A stretch of DNA of 64,000 nucleotides from an uncultured Lachnospira sp. GTDB taxonomy: Bacteria; Bacillota; Clostridia; Lachnospirales; Lachnospiraceae. Positions 42,591 through 50,772 of the stretch are shown here, in pieces (position 1 is the stretch's first letter; each line of letters opens with the position of its first letter). A program made the translations under genes and the position numbers. The notes beneath the pieces were generated by a model. It was not told the origin of the DNA. It made no database searches and saw only the letters and a list, made by a program, of their open reading frames with translations. The stretch is taken from NCBI GenBank assembly GCA_910587485.1, contig CAJUKN010000005.1, positions 124,001 to 188,000 of the forward strand. The letters run 5' to 3'.

Positions 42591-42620
42591 TTGCACTACC
42601 AAAATAAGGTGTGTTATAAT
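42591..42620 (+). promoter_or_regulatory. Internal promoter before rpmJ
   Basis: TTGCAC (42591-42596), 18-base spacer, TATAAT (42615-42620), 35 bases before the rpmJ ATG. It lets L36 be made independently of the upstream spc genes. Confidence 0.7.
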
Positions 42621-42654
42621 GCTATACGAACTTGTCTGAAAGGAGGCTTTTACA

Positions 42655-42768
42655 ATGAAGGTTAGGTCATCAGTTAAACCAATTTGTGAAAAGTGCAAAG
42701 TTATTAAGAGAAAGGGTAGTATCAGAGTTATCTGTGAGAACCCAAAGCACAAACAAAGACAGGGATAA
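42655..42768 (+). CDS. rpmJ: 50S ribosomal protein L36
   Basis: A 37-residue zinc-type L36 (C11, C14, C27, H32), start MKVRSSVKPICEKCK. SD GAAAGGAGG 8 bases before the ATG. Flanked by its own promoter and a terminator, so it forms a small unit of its own between the spc and alpha operons. Confidence 0.97.
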   Translation: MKVRSSVKPICEKCKVIKRKGSIRVICENPKHKQRQG

Positions 42769-42790
42769 TCCTAAAAGAAAGTAATGCTTG

Positions 42791-42808
42791 AAGCAGCAAT
42801 GCTTTTTT
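42791..42808 (+). terminator. Short intrinsic terminator after rpmJ
   Basis: AAGCA (42791-42795), GCAA tetraloop, TGCTT (42800-42804), then four more Ts. A 5-bp stem with a stable GNRA loop and a six-base T tract in all. Confidence 0.6.
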
Positions 42809-42819
42809 CTTTGTGTGTT

Positions 42820-42849
42820 TTGATATACAATTATACAAAATAGTATAAT
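42820..42849 (+). promoter_or_regulatory. Promoter of the rpsM (alpha) operon
   Basis: TTGATA (42820-42825), 18-base spacer, TATAAT (42844-42849), immediately after the rpmJ terminator. Transcripts would carry a ~530-base leader before rpsM. The 42769-43384 gap holds this promoter, a structured element at 42974 and the split-SD insert at 43255. Confidence 0.6.
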
Positions 42850-42973
42850 GTGTATATTGTAAAAATCTTATTTGTGAGTCACTAGCGCAAATATAGATTA
42901 TTGTTTTGCGGCTGCAGTAATGAACCGCCCGGCATAGTTGTAGGTGGTTGATTACTTTATTATATATTTTTTT

Positions 42974-43045
42974 AAATAAATCATATGCGACGCACACATT
43001 TCAGACGTCAAGAATTGACGGGCTGCGCCTGTATTTGATTTATTT
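42974..43045 (+). ncRNA. Structured element in the rpsM leader
   Basis: AAATAAATCA (42974-42983) pairs perfectly with TGATTTATTT (43036-43045); inside, CGTCAA/TTGACG (43006-43011 / 43015-43020) forms a hairpin with a GAA loop, and GC-rich GCGACGC faces GGCTGCGCC. The whole folds as one arm. The local GC content is well above that of its surroundings. Function unknown; it may belong to an r-protein (S4?) control site. Confidence 0.5.
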
Positions 43046-43254
43046 CTGTGAGCAATGAGTCAAATTATTATGTTTGCTAATATTGAATTGGTTTAAGCAT
43101 ATTGACATATGTTGCAAAAGGTCAGATACGTTTATTTTACTATAAATAAAGATAGTTAGATAGTTTAGGAGTATTTGACTTACAAAAGATTGAAACAAAG
43201 GATTTGAACAAGAAATTTGTTGGCAACTGAAAATATTATATTTTAAATATAAAG

Positions 43255-43384
43255 AAAGGAGAAGCTACAAAAAAGATGATATCCTACATTTTTTAGAAAA
43301 TTTGTAGGTATGTTAAAATAGCAAGAAAAAATCATCTGCTGTGTACACATTTGTATATAGTATTAGTAGCAGGTTAAAAAGCAC
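43255..43384 (+). promoter_or_regulatory. Split Shine-Dalgarno leader of rpsM (three-way junction insert)
   Basis: AAAGGAG (43255-43261) is 123 bases before the rpsM ATG. P1 GCTAC (43264-43268) pairs with GTAGC (43366-43370). Inside are P2 GATGAT/ATCATC (43275-43280 / 43331-43336), capped by CCTACA/TGTAGG (43283-43288 / 43303-43308), and P3 TGTACA/TGTATA (43342-43357). The 16 bases AGAAAGGAGAAGCTAC are identical to the rpsZ leader, as is TTAGTAGCA on the right. Skipping the fold leaves 16 bases from GGAG to ATG. Confidence 0.6.
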
Positions 43385-43759
43385 ATGGCTCGTATTTCAG
43401 GTGTAGATTTACCAAGAGAAAAAAGAATTGAAATCGGTCTTACTTATGTTTATGGCATAGGCAGAGTAAGAGCAGGAAAGATTCTTGCTGAGGCACAAGT
43501 AAATCCAGATACGCGTGTAAAGAATCTTACAGATGAGGAAGTAGCAAGAATTGCTAAGGTTATCGATGCAGATACAGAGAACTTAGTGGAAGGTGACTTG
43601 AGAAGAGAAGTTGCCATGAATATTAAGAGATTAAAAGAAATTGGCTGTTATAGAGGGATTCGTCATAGAAAGGGACTTCCATGTCGAGGACAGAAGACGA
43701 AGACGAATGCTAGAACTTGTAAGGGGCCAAAGAAGACTGTGGCGAACAAGAAAAAGTAG
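43385..43759 (+). CDS. rpsM: 30S ribosomal protein S13
   Basis: A 124-residue S13 of the 30S head, with MARISGVDLPREKRIEIGLTY, a helix-two-turn-helix centre and the basic tail GLPCRGQKTKTNARTCKGP. Normal length. The adjacent sequence before the ATG (GCAGG, 12 bases away) is a poor SD; the strong one is upstream across the insert. First gene of the alpha operon. Confidence 0.98.
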   Translation: MARISGVDLPREKRIEIGLTYVYGIGRVRAGKILAEAQVNPDTRVKNLTDEEVARIAKVIDADTENLVEGDLRREVAMNIKRLKEIGCYRGIRHRKGLPCRGQKTKTNARTCKGPKKTVANKKK

Positions 43760-43811
43760 TAGATAGACAATAAAATGGAAAACGAGTTTTCATAGGAGGT
43801 TTGTTAAAAAA

Positions 43812-44207
43812 ATGGCTGGTAAAGTTACAAAAAAAGTGACAAAGAAGCGTGTTAAGAAAAATGTAGAAAGAGGACAGGCACATATTCAGTCTTCTTTTAA
43901 TAATACAATCGTTACGTTGACCGATGCTGAAGGCAATGCTTTATCATGGGCAAGTGCTGGAGGTCTTGGTTTTAGAGGTTCTAAGAAATCTACTCCATAT
44001 GCTGCACAGATGGCTGCAGAGACTGCAACAAAGGCAGCGTTAATTCACGGATTAAAGTATGTAGACGTTATGGTTAAGGGACCAGGTTCAGGAAGAGAGG
44101 CTGCTATTCGAGCGCTTTCAGCTTGTGGTCTTGAAGTTACTAGTATTAAGGATGTTACACCAGTTCCACATAATGGTTGTCGTCCACCAAAACGTAGAAG
44201 AGTTTAA
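43812..44207 (+). CDS. rpsK: 30S ribosomal protein S11
   Basis: A 131-residue S11 of the 30S platform, with IQSSFNNTIVTLTDAEGNALSW split as usual, GFRGSKKSTPYAAQ and the C-terminal PVPHNGCRPPKRRRV. SD AGGAGG with a slightly long spacer (12 bases). Confidence 0.98.
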   Translation: MAGKVTKKVTKKRVKKNVERGQAHIQSSFNNTIVTLTDAEGNALSWASAGGLGFRGSKKSTPYAAQMAAETATKAALIHGLKYVDVMVKGPGSGREAAIRALSACGLEVTSIKDVTPVPHNGCRPPKRRRV

Positions 44208-44223
44208 TAGGAGGTAGATTAAG

Positions 44224-44817
44224 ATGGCTATTAATAGAACACCGGTTCTCAAGAGATGCAGGTCTCTTGATTTAGACCCTGTATTTTTAGGAATAGATAA
44301 AAAATCCAGAAGAAAAGCTAAGAATGCTGGAAGAAAGATAAGTGAGTATGGTTTACAGCTCAGAGAAAAACAGAAGGCTAAATTTATATATGGTGTATTA
44401 GAAAAGCCTTTCAGAAATTATTATAAGAAGGCTGCAAGAATGAAGGGCATGACAGGTGAGAATCTTATGGTTATGCTTGAACTCAGACTTGATAATATCA
44501 TATTTAGAATGGGTTTTGCCAGAACAAGAAAAGAAGCAAGACAGATTGTAGACCATAAGCATGTCTTAGTGAATGGAAAACGCGTTAATATTCCATCATA
44601 TCTCGTAAAGGCTGGCGATGTTATAGAAATTAGAGAGAAATCAAAGTCATGTGCAAGATATAAAGAAATTCTGGATGTAACTAGTGGCAGACTCGTTCCA
44701 GAATGGCTTGAGGCTGATAAGGAAACTCTTAAGGGAACTGTTAAGATGTTGCCAACAAGAGAAGTGATTGATGTTCCTGTTAATGAGATGCTTATTGTCG
44801 AGTTGTATTCTAAGTAA
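44224..44817 (+). CDS. rpsD: 30S ribosomal protein S4
   Basis: A 197-residue S4 with an N-terminus (PVLKRCRSLDLDPVFLG) typical of Lachnospiraceae: only one cysteine, so no zinc site. The S4 RNA-binding domain carries ARTRKEARQIVDHKHVLVNG. S4 nucleates 16S folding and often represses its own operon. SD TAGGAGG 7 bases before the ATG. Confidence 0.98.
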   Translation: MAINRTPVLKRCRSLDLDPVFLGIDKKSRRKAKNAGRKISEYGLQLREKQKAKFIYGVLEKPFRNYYKKAARMKGMTGENLMVMLELRLDNIIFRMGFARTRKEARQIVDHKHVLVNGKRVNIPSYLVKAGDVIEIREKSKSCARYKEILDVTSGRLVPEWLEADKETLKGTVKMLPTREVIDVPVNEMLIVELYSK

Positions 44818-44855
44818 TAAGGACAGCACTATAAAACCTAGAAGGAGGGGCAGAT

Positions 44856-45827
44856 ATGGTTGATGCAGATTTTAATTTCAAGATGCCAAAGATTGAAATG
44901 GTTGAACAGTCACCAGATGAAAAGTATGGTAGATTTGTAGTTGAGCCACTTGAAAGAGGATATGGTTTAACGCTTGGCAATTCGCTTAGAAGGATTATGC
45001 TTTCTTCATTGGTAGGTACTGCTGTCAGCAGCTTAAAGATAGATGGAGTTCTGCATGAGTTCAGTTCAATTCCTGGTGTAAAAGAAGATGTGACAGAAAT
45101 TGTTATGAATATTAAGCAGTTATCTATTAAGAACAATAGCAATTTGACGGAACCAATCATTGCACATATTGATGTCAATGGTGAAGGTATAGTGAAAGCA
45201 TCAGATATTAAGGTAGACCCAGATATTGAAATTATGAACCCAGACCTTGTTATTGCACATTTGAACGGCGGTGCTGATTGTGAGCTTTCAATGGAGCTTA
45301 CAATCACAAATGGCAGAGGTTATGTAAGTTCAGAAAAGAATAAACATAAGGATATGCTTGCAGGGGTTATTGCAATAGATTCAATATATACACCAGTTGA
45401 GCGTGTTAATATGTCCGTAGAGAATACACGTGTAGGACAAGATACAGATTTTGATAAATTGACACTAGAGATATTTACAAATGGAACAATTGCACCAGAC
45501 GAGGCTTTAAGTCTTGCTGCGAAAGTTTTAAGTGAACATCTAAATGTGTTTATCAATCTTTCTGAGAATGCTGTTAATGCAGAAGTTATGGTTGTTCAGC
45601 AGGAAGATGAGTCAAGCAAGGCACTTTCAATGAGTATTGAAGACCTTGAACTTTCTGTTCGTTCGTTTAATTGCTTAAAGAGAGCAGGTATCAACACGGT
45701 TGAACAGCTTTGCAATAAGACGCCAGATGATATGATGAAAGTTCGTAATTTAGGTAAAAAATCATTGGATGAAGTACTTTTAAAGTTAAAAGAGTTAGGA
45801 TTAGGTCTTAGCGCAAGTGAAGAATAA
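44856..45827 (+). CDS. rpoA: DNA-directed RNA polymerase subunit alpha
   Basis: A 323-residue alpha subunit. The N-terminal dimerisation domain has RFVVEPLERGYGLTLGNSLRR; the C-terminal domain (about 250-323) has LELSVRSFNCLKRAGI and VRNLGKKSLDEV, used for UP-element and activator contacts. SD GAAGGAGGGG. Co-transcribed with rpsM, rpsK, rpsD and rplQ. Confidence 0.98.
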   Translation: MVDADFNFKMPKIEMVEQSPDEKYGRFVVEPLERGYGLTLGNSLRRIMLSSLVGTAVSSLKIDGVLHEFSSIPGVKEDVTEIVMNIKQLSIKNNSNLTEPIIAHIDVNGEGIVKASDIKVDPDIEIMNPDLVIAHLNGGADCELSMELTITNGRGYVSSEKNKHKDMLAGVIAIDSIYTPVERVNMSVENTRVGQDTDFDKLTLEIFTNGTIAPDEALSLAAKVLSEHLNVFINLSENAVNAEVMVVQQEDESSKALSMSIEDLELSVRSFNCLKRAGINTVEQLCNKTPDDMMKVRNLGKKSLDEVLLKLKELGLGLSASEE

Positions 45828-45917
45828 AGTTAAATTTAAAATAATCATATATAGAACGCGGCATACAGTAAGACCGAATGCGCTTGTATGTTCGTAGGAT
45901 ATGGAGGATAGTACAAA

Positions 45918-46454
45918 ATGGCAAAGTATAGAAAACTTGGCAGAACTTCTGCCCAGAGAAAAGCTTTACTTAGAAATCAGGTAACAGCACTGATTCAAAA
46001 TGGAAAAATCGTTACTACACAGGCCAGAGCAAAAGAGGTTCAAAAGCAAGCTGAGAAACTTATAACAATGGCTATTAAGGAAAAAGATAATTTTGAAACC
46101 GTTACTGTTACAGCAAAAGTTGCTAAAAAAGACAGCGAAGGCAAGAGAGTTAAGGAAGTTGTTGATGGCAAAAAAGTAACTGTATATGAGACTGTTGAAA
46201 AAGAAATCAAGAAAGATAAGCCTTCTAAGCTTCATGCAAGAAAGCAGATGGATAAAGTTCTTTACAAGATAACAGAAGTTCCAACAGAAAAAGCTGGAAG
46301 AAAGAGAAACACAAAGGTTGTTGACCTTACAAACAAAATGTTTGATGAAATCGCACCTAAATATGCTGACCGCAAGGGTGGTTATACAAGGATTGTTAAG
46401 ATTGGTTTAAGAAAAGGCGATGCAGCAATGGAAGTGCTTCTTGAGTTAATATAA
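45918..46454 (+). CDS. rplQ: 50S ribosomal protein L17 with an insert
   Basis: A 178-residue L17. The start MAKYRKLGRTSAQRKALL and end GDAAMEVLLELI are canonical, but residues about 58-105 are an extra Lys/Val-rich segment (with VVDGKKVTVYETVEKEI), making it some 55-60 residues longer than E. coli-type L17. Such inserts are known in Lachnospiraceae. SD TGGAGG. A perfect terminator follows. Confidence 0.96.
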   Translation: MAKYRKLGRTSAQRKALLRNQVTALIQNGKIVTTQARAKEVQKQAEKLITMAIKEKDNFETVTVTAKVAKKDSEGKRVKEVVDGKKVTVYETVEKEIKKDKPSKLHARKQMDKVLYKITEVPTEKAGRKRNTKVVDLTNKMFDEIAPKYADRKGGYTRIVKIGLRKGDAAMEVLLELI

Positions 46455-46472
46455 TATAGAAAAGTACTCTGT

Positions 46473-46510
46473 GCGTGGATATTGAATTAGCTCAATATCC
46501 ACGCTTTTTT
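46473..46510 (+). terminator. Intrinsic terminator of the alpha operon
   Basis: A perfect 13-bp stem GCGTGGATATTGA (46473-46485) with its complement (46492-46504), 6-base loop and six Ts. The ecfA1 Shine-Dalgarno begins only 12 bases later. Confidence 0.93.
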
Positions 46511-46521
46511 ATAAAATAGGG

Positions 46522-46641
46522 AAGGAGTGCGCTACTCAGAAAAGTATCTAAAATGATATATATTAAAACAGTAAAAAATATTTATAAAAATTTTTTGTGT
46601 CTTAACATAGAATATTGTTTATATTTTGAGTGGCAGTAAAT
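46522..46641 (+). promoter_or_regulatory. Split Shine-Dalgarno leader of ecfA1
   Basis: AAGGAG (46522-46527) is 114 bases before the ecfA1 ATG. GCTACTCA (46531-46538) pairs with TGAGTGGC (46627-46634; one G-U), extendable into GAA/TTT. Skipping the 104-base insert leaves 10 bases from GGAG to ATG. The interior is AT-rich and contains an in-frame-terminated 28-codon ORF (46553-46639) ending 2 bases before the ATG, which could instead act by coupling. No good promoter fits between the terminator and the SD. Confidence 0.5.
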
Positions 46642-47511
46642 ATGGGAATTATAAAAGCAAGAGATGTAACATTTGAGTATATTCAAAGAGATGAAGAAGG
46701 CAATGTTGAGGGAATAATCACTGCAGTTGATAATATTAGTCTTGATATTCAAAAGGGTGATTTTATTGCAATATTAGGACATAATGGGTCAGGTAAGTCC
46801 ACTTTTGCTAAACATATCAATGCGCTCCTTACACCGACAGAGGGAACATTGTGGGTTGATGGCATGGATACATGCGATGAGGATAAAGTGCTTAATGTAC
46901 GTCAAACTGCAGGGATGGTTTTCCAAAATCCAGATAATCAGATTGTATGTACGCTTGTTGATGAAGAGGTAGGATTTGGACCTGAAAATATTGGCGTTCC
47001 AACAAAAGATATATGGACAAGGGTAGAAGATAGTTTAAAAGCGGTGGGCATGTATCAATATCGCAATGCTTCACCAAATAAATTGTCAGGCGGACAAAAG
47101 CAGCGTGTAGCGATTGCAGGAATTGTGGCAATGAAGCCTAAATGTATTATTTTAGACGAACCAACAGCAATGTTAGACCCATTGGGCAGACAGGATATTT
47201 TAAAAGTTATAACAGAGCTGAATAAAAAAGAAGGCGTTACAATTGTTCTAATCACTCATTATATGGAAGAAGTTATCCATGCAGATAAAGTGTTTGTGAT
47301 GGATAAAGGTAAAGTTGTTATGGAAGGTAAACCACGAGACATTTTTTCACAAGTAGAACAATTAAAAAAATTAAGACTTGATGTGCCGCAAGTTACAGAA
47401 TTAGCATATGAACTGCGCAAATCAGGGCTTGATATTCCACTGGGTATATTGACTAGAGAAGAGTTGATAAAAGCTCTTGCGGGAGGTGTGCAACATGCCT
47501 ATCATTATTGA
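46642..47511 (+). CDS. ecfA1: ECF transporter ATPase A1
   Basis: A 289-residue ECF-type ABC ATPase (CbiO1/EcfA1). Walker A GHNGSGKST, Q-loop MVFQNPDNQIV, signature KLSGGQKQR, Walker B CIILDEPTAMLD. With EcfA2 and EcfT it powers vitamin and metal uptake through exchangeable S components. A GTG at 46630 extends it by 4 residues but lies in the P1 stem and has no SD; the ATG at 46642 gives the usual MGIIKARDVTF. Overlaps ecfA2 by 17 bases. Confidence 0.95.
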   Translation: MGIIKARDVTFEYIQRDEEGNVEGIITAVDNISLDIQKGDFIAILGHNGSGKSTFAKHINALLTPTEGTLWVDGMDTCDEDKVLNVRQTAGMVFQNPDNQIVCTLVDEEVGFGPENIGVPTKDIWTRVEDSLKAVGMYQYRNASPNKLSGGQKQRVAIAGIVAMKPKCIILDEPTAMLDPLGRQDILKVITELNKKEGVTIVLITHYMEEVIHADKVFVMDKGKVVMEGKPRDIFSQVEQLKKLRLDVPQVTELAYELRKSGLDIPLGILTREELIKALAGGVQHAYHY

Positions 47512-48346
47512 TAAAATTGATTATACCTATGAGATAGGAACAGGATTTGAAAAACACGCTATACGCAATCTAAGCTGTGTGATAAAAGATGGAGAATTTA
47601 TCGGATTAATAGGACATACAGGTTCAGGAAAGTCAACATTAATACAGCATTTAAATGGCTTGGTAAAGGCAACAAAAGGTACCATTTATTATAATGGACA
47701 AGATATATACGATAAAGACTATAATATGAATATATTGAGAAGTAAGGTGGGGCTTGTATTTCAATATCCTGAACATCAGTTATTTGAAACCGATATATTT
47801 AAAGATGTATGCTTTGGTCCTAAAAATCTTGGTTTGTCAAGAAAAGATGTGGAATTAAGAGCATTTGAGGCATTGCGGCTAGTTGGATTAGATGAGAATT
47901 TGTATTATCAATCTCCTTTTGATTTATCAGGAGGACAAAAAAGACGTGTAGCGATTGCAGGCGTGCTTGCAATGAAGCCAGAAGTATTGATTCTTGATGA
48001 GCCAACTGCTGGATTAGACCCAAAGGGCAGAGATGAGATATTAAACTGTGTAAAGAAATTGCATGATGAGATGGGTATTACTGTTCTTTTAGTATCACAT
48101 AGTATGGAAGATGTTGCAAATTATGTCAGTCGAATTATGGTGATGAATGATGGTGTCTTGACATATGATGGAACGCCAAGAGAAGTATTTGCACATTATA
48201 AAGAACTAGAAAATATAGGACTTTCAGCTCCACAAGTAACCTATATTATGCAGGATTTAAAGCAAGCAGGTCTTGATGTGGATACTACTGCAATTACCAT
48301 AGAAGAAGCAAAAAATTCTATATTAAAGGCATTGGGAAAAATATAA
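47495..48346 (+). CDS. ecfA2: ECF transporter ATPase A2
   Basis: A 283-residue partner ATPase (CbiO2/EcfA2). Walker A GHTGSGKST, Q-loop LVFQYPEHQLFE, signature DLSGGQKRR, Walker B VLILDEPTAGLD. An upstream GTG-type extension of 6 residues exists; the ATG at 47495 has GGGAGGTG before it and starts MPIIIDKIDY. It overlaps ecfA1 by 17 bases, ensuring equal synthesis. Confidence 0.95.
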   Translation: MPIIIDKIDYTYEIGTGFEKHAIRNLSCVIKDGEFIGLIGHTGSGKSTLIQHLNGLVKATKGTIYYNGQDIYDKDYNMNILRSKVGLVFQYPEHQLFETDIFKDVCFGPKNLGLSRKDVELRAFEALRLVGLDENLYYQSPFDLSGGQKRRVAIAGVLAMKPEVLILDEPTAGLDPKGRDEILNCVKKLHDEMGITVLLVSHSMEDVANYVSRIMVMNDGVLTYDGTPREVFAHYKELENIGLSAPQVTYIMQDLKQAGLDVDTTAITIEEAKNSILKALGKI

Positions 48347-48356
48347 TCATAATTAT

Positions 48357-48415
48357 TTTAACTTTGTCAGGGAAGTTTTTCACTTTTTAAGTGAACGTTT
48401 AGATTTGTTTGTTTT
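48357..48415 (+). repeat. Dispersed intergenic repeat, partial copy G
   Basis: TTTTAACTTTGTCAGGGAAG, TTTTCACTTTTTAAGTG and TTTAGATTTGTTTGTT match the left part of copy F (8408) and the left edge of copies A and C. The core and right-hand hairpin are absent. The rest of the 274-base ecfA2-ecfT gap is AT-rich without an ORF. Confidence 0.5.
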
Positions 48416-48620
48416 GCAGAAGTCTATATTTTTGTTTTTATAATAGTTCAGCTATGTATTGTTAAAAAAATAGAAACATGTTTATGTATTTTTGTGAATA
48501 AACAAATACATAAGGCACATATCTGTTTAAAAGTAAAAAAATGCTATAGGCACCTTGTAAAAGGTCTGACAGAACTATTATATATTTTTAGACATAAAAG
48601 CATGTCAAGAAAGGATAAGC

Positions 48621-49424
48621 ATGATTAGAGATATAACCATTGGTCAATATTATCAGACAGAGTCTCCAATACATGGATTAGACCCCAGAGTAAAATTGAT
48701 GGGGACATTAGTATTTATAATATCGTTGTTTGCAGGAAAAAGTATATGGGCTTATCTATTTATTACAGTATTTCTGTTAATAATTATAAAAATATCAAAA
48801 GTACCATTAAAATTTATTGTAAAAGGATTAAAAGCAATTCTTATTATCATAATCATAAGTGCTGCATTTAATCTTTTTCTGACAGATGGGGAAGTTGTTG
48901 TACAAGTTTGGGAGCTTACGATAACAAAAGAGGGAATTTATCAGGCTGTATTTATGGTAGTAAGACTGATATATCTGATTATGGGATCTTCTATTATGAC
49001 ACTTACTACAACACCGAATCATTTGACAGATGGTTTAGAAAAAAGTATGGGCTTTTTGAAAAAAATTAAAGTTCCTGTGCATGAAATCTCCATGATGATG
49101 TCCATTGCATTGCGATTTATACCAATATTAATTGATGAGACGGATAAAATTATGAAAGCACAGATGGCAAGAGGAGCAGATTTTGAGCATGGCAATCTGT
49201 TTAAGCGCGCAAAGACAATGATACCGATTTTAGTTCCATTGTTTGTGTCAGCGTTTAGAAGGGCAAATGAGTTAGCAATGGCAATGGAGGCAAGATGTTA
49301 TCATGGCTCACAAGGAAGAACGAAAATGAAGCCTTTGACATATTGCAAAAATGATTATTTTGGTTATTTGATATTGGCTGTATATCTTATTGTTGTAATT
49401 GTGATAAATATTTTTGTGGGATAA
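48621..49424 (+). CDS. ecfT: ECF transporter membrane subunit T
   Basis: A 267-residue EcfT with about five membrane segments and the two coupling-helix motifs that dock the ATPases: ARGADFEHG near residue 194 and EARCYHGSQGR near 228 (the A-R-G type signatures). Start MIRDITIGQYY is family-typical; GAAAGGAT precedes it. Separated from ecfA2 by a 274-base gap, so a separate promoter or read-through is needed. Confidence 0.95.
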   Translation: MIRDITIGQYYQTESPIHGLDPRVKLMGTLVFIISLFAGKSIWAYLFITVFLLIIIKISKVPLKFIVKGLKAILIIIIISAAFNLFLTDGEVVVQVWELTITKEGIYQAVFMVVRLIYLIMGSSIMTLTTTPNHLTDGLEKSMGFLKKIKVPVHEISMMMSIALRFIPILIDETDKIMKAQMARGADFEHGNLFKRAKTMIPILVPLFVSAFRRANELAMAMEARCYHGSQGRTKMKPLTYCKNDYFGYLILAVYLIVVIVINIFVG

Positions 49425-49492
49425 ATTTTACAGTATGAATTATTTATAACTAAAATTATAAGCTTTATTAACGAAGTTTGGTATTTAAGTTT

Positions 49493-49514
49493 TTACCTAA
49501 AATTATTTAGGTAA
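49493..49514 (+). terminator. Small hairpin after ecfT
   Basis: TTACCTAAA (49493-49501) and TTTAGGTAA (49506-49514), loop ATTA, followed by TTCTTATTTG. A weak AT-rich terminator candidate between ecfT and truA. Confidence 0.4.
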
Positions 49515-49605
49515 TTCTTATTTGTATTGTGTTGTCATATCAGGATTTTGTTTGTGCTTGAGCCATTGCTACACCTAAAAATAAATCATAGTATGGAGGC
49601 AAAAA

Positions 49606-50373
49606 ATGAAACGTATTATGTTGACAGTAGCATATGATGGAACTTCTTATAGTGGTTGGCAGATTCAGCCTAATGCCCCTACAATAGAGGGAGAACTAAA
49701 TAAAGCCATTTATGCAGTTACAGGCGAAACGATACAGGTGATAGGTGCGAGCCGAACAGATGCAGGTGTTCATGCTTATGGTAATATTGCTGTTTTTGAT
49801 ACACAGTCAACGATTCCACCAGATAGATTTTTGTATACAATTAATAGATGGCTTCCACCAGAAATTAGAGTTCTTCATTCATGTGAAGTGGCTATTGATT
49901 TTCATCCAAGACATTGTGATACAATAAAGACATATGAGTACAGCATTTTACAATCAAAAGTTGAGTTGCCACAATTTTATAATCGTGCATGGCATGTAAA
50001 AGGAAATCTTAATATAGATGCAATGAGAGAAGCCGTTGCCTTTTTAATTGGAGAACATGATTTTAAAAGTTTTTGTTGTGTAAGAACACAGGCAGAACAT
50101 ACAATTAGAACAATTTATTCTATTAAAATTTTGACAGAACGTGTCAGTCCTGTATTAGAAGATACATATTTGGTAAAAATTAGTGTTACAGGAAATGGTT
50201 TTCTTTATAATATGGTAAGAATTATAGCAGGTACTCTTGTACAAGTAGGAAAAGGTCAGTTTTTACCGCAGCATGTTGCAGATATGTTAGAGAGAAAACA
50301 ACGCTGTGCCGCAGGACAGACAGCTCCACCACAAGGTCTTACATTAATGGAGATAAAATTGTGTAATAAATGA
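49606..50373 (+). CDS. truA: tRNA pseudouridine synthase A
   Basis: A 255-residue TruA, which makes pseudouridine at positions 38-40 of tRNA anticodon arms. The catalytic Asp is in GASRTDAGVHA; YDGTSYSGWQ near the start and GNGFLYNMVRI near residue 197 are also conserved. SD TGGAGG. It lies between the ECF genes and rplM-rpsI as in many Firmicutes. Confidence 0.97.
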   Translation: MKRIMLTVAYDGTSYSGWQIQPNAPTIEGELNKAIYAVTGETIQVIGASRTDAGVHAYGNIAVFDTQSTIPPDRFLYTINRWLPPEIRVLHSCEVAIDFHPRHCDTIKTYEYSILQSKVELPQFYNRAWHVKGNLNIDAMREAVAFLIGEHDFKSFCCVRTQAEHTIRTIYSIKILTERVSPVLEDTYLVKISVTGNGFLYNMVRIIAGTLVQVGKGQFLPQHVADMLERKQRCAAGQTAPPQGLTLMEIKLCNK

Positions 50374-50566
50374 AAAATATTGACAAACACGGTTAATATG
50401 ATTGTGAGAAATTCAGATAAAATTATATAATAAATAAAAAACATTCATTTTTTTACACTGTTAAAATCGGTCTTTAAAAATAATTATATTGTACAATAAC
50501 TTATAAGTTGAAAAATAAAGGGATAAATATTTTTAATCTTTTATTACAGAAATTTACTGATTTTTA

Positions 50567-50595
50567 TTGACACGCGTGGTTGTGTGTTATATAAT
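50567..50595 (+). promoter_or_regulatory. Promoter of the rplM-rpsI operon
   Basis: TTGACA (50567-50572), 17-base spacer, TATAAT (50590-50595): full consensus. It gives a ~170-base leader. In the 50374-50566 part of the gap I see no gene or clear structure. Confidence 0.9.
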
Positions 50596-50605
50596 TTCAA
50601 AATGT

Positions 50606-50675
50606 GGCGTGGAAAAGTACGCCCAGTTGAATATTTACCAGTATTAAATGTTTTGCCAGCCCCGAAGAAACATTT
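50606..50675 (+). ncRNA. Candidate L13 leader
   Basis: Just after the promoter: hairpin GGCGT/ACGCC (50606-50610 / 50619-50623) and hairpin AAATGTTT/AAACATTT (50646-50653 / 50668-50675) with a loop containing GCCAGCCCCGAAG. Firmicutes have a known L13 leader motif in this place, thought to be bound by L13; position and size fit, but I could not match a consensus. Confidence 0.5.
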
Positions 50676-50772
50676 ATAATAAAAATATCAATTTTAATAT
50701 GGTTGCTTTTGGACATTTTGTAACCAGTAATAAATATGTTTGATTTTTAAGATTATTTCAGGAGGAAAACCA

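Noticed and set aside
43102..43130. TTGACA as a promoter close to rpsM
   Set aside because: At 16-18 bases downstream there is only GATACG-like sequence, not a usable -10.
46553..46639. 28-codon leader ORF before ecfA1 as a real gene
   Set aside because: Its ATG is 25 bases from the SD and the peptide is AT-driven; kept only as an alternative explanation for the leader.
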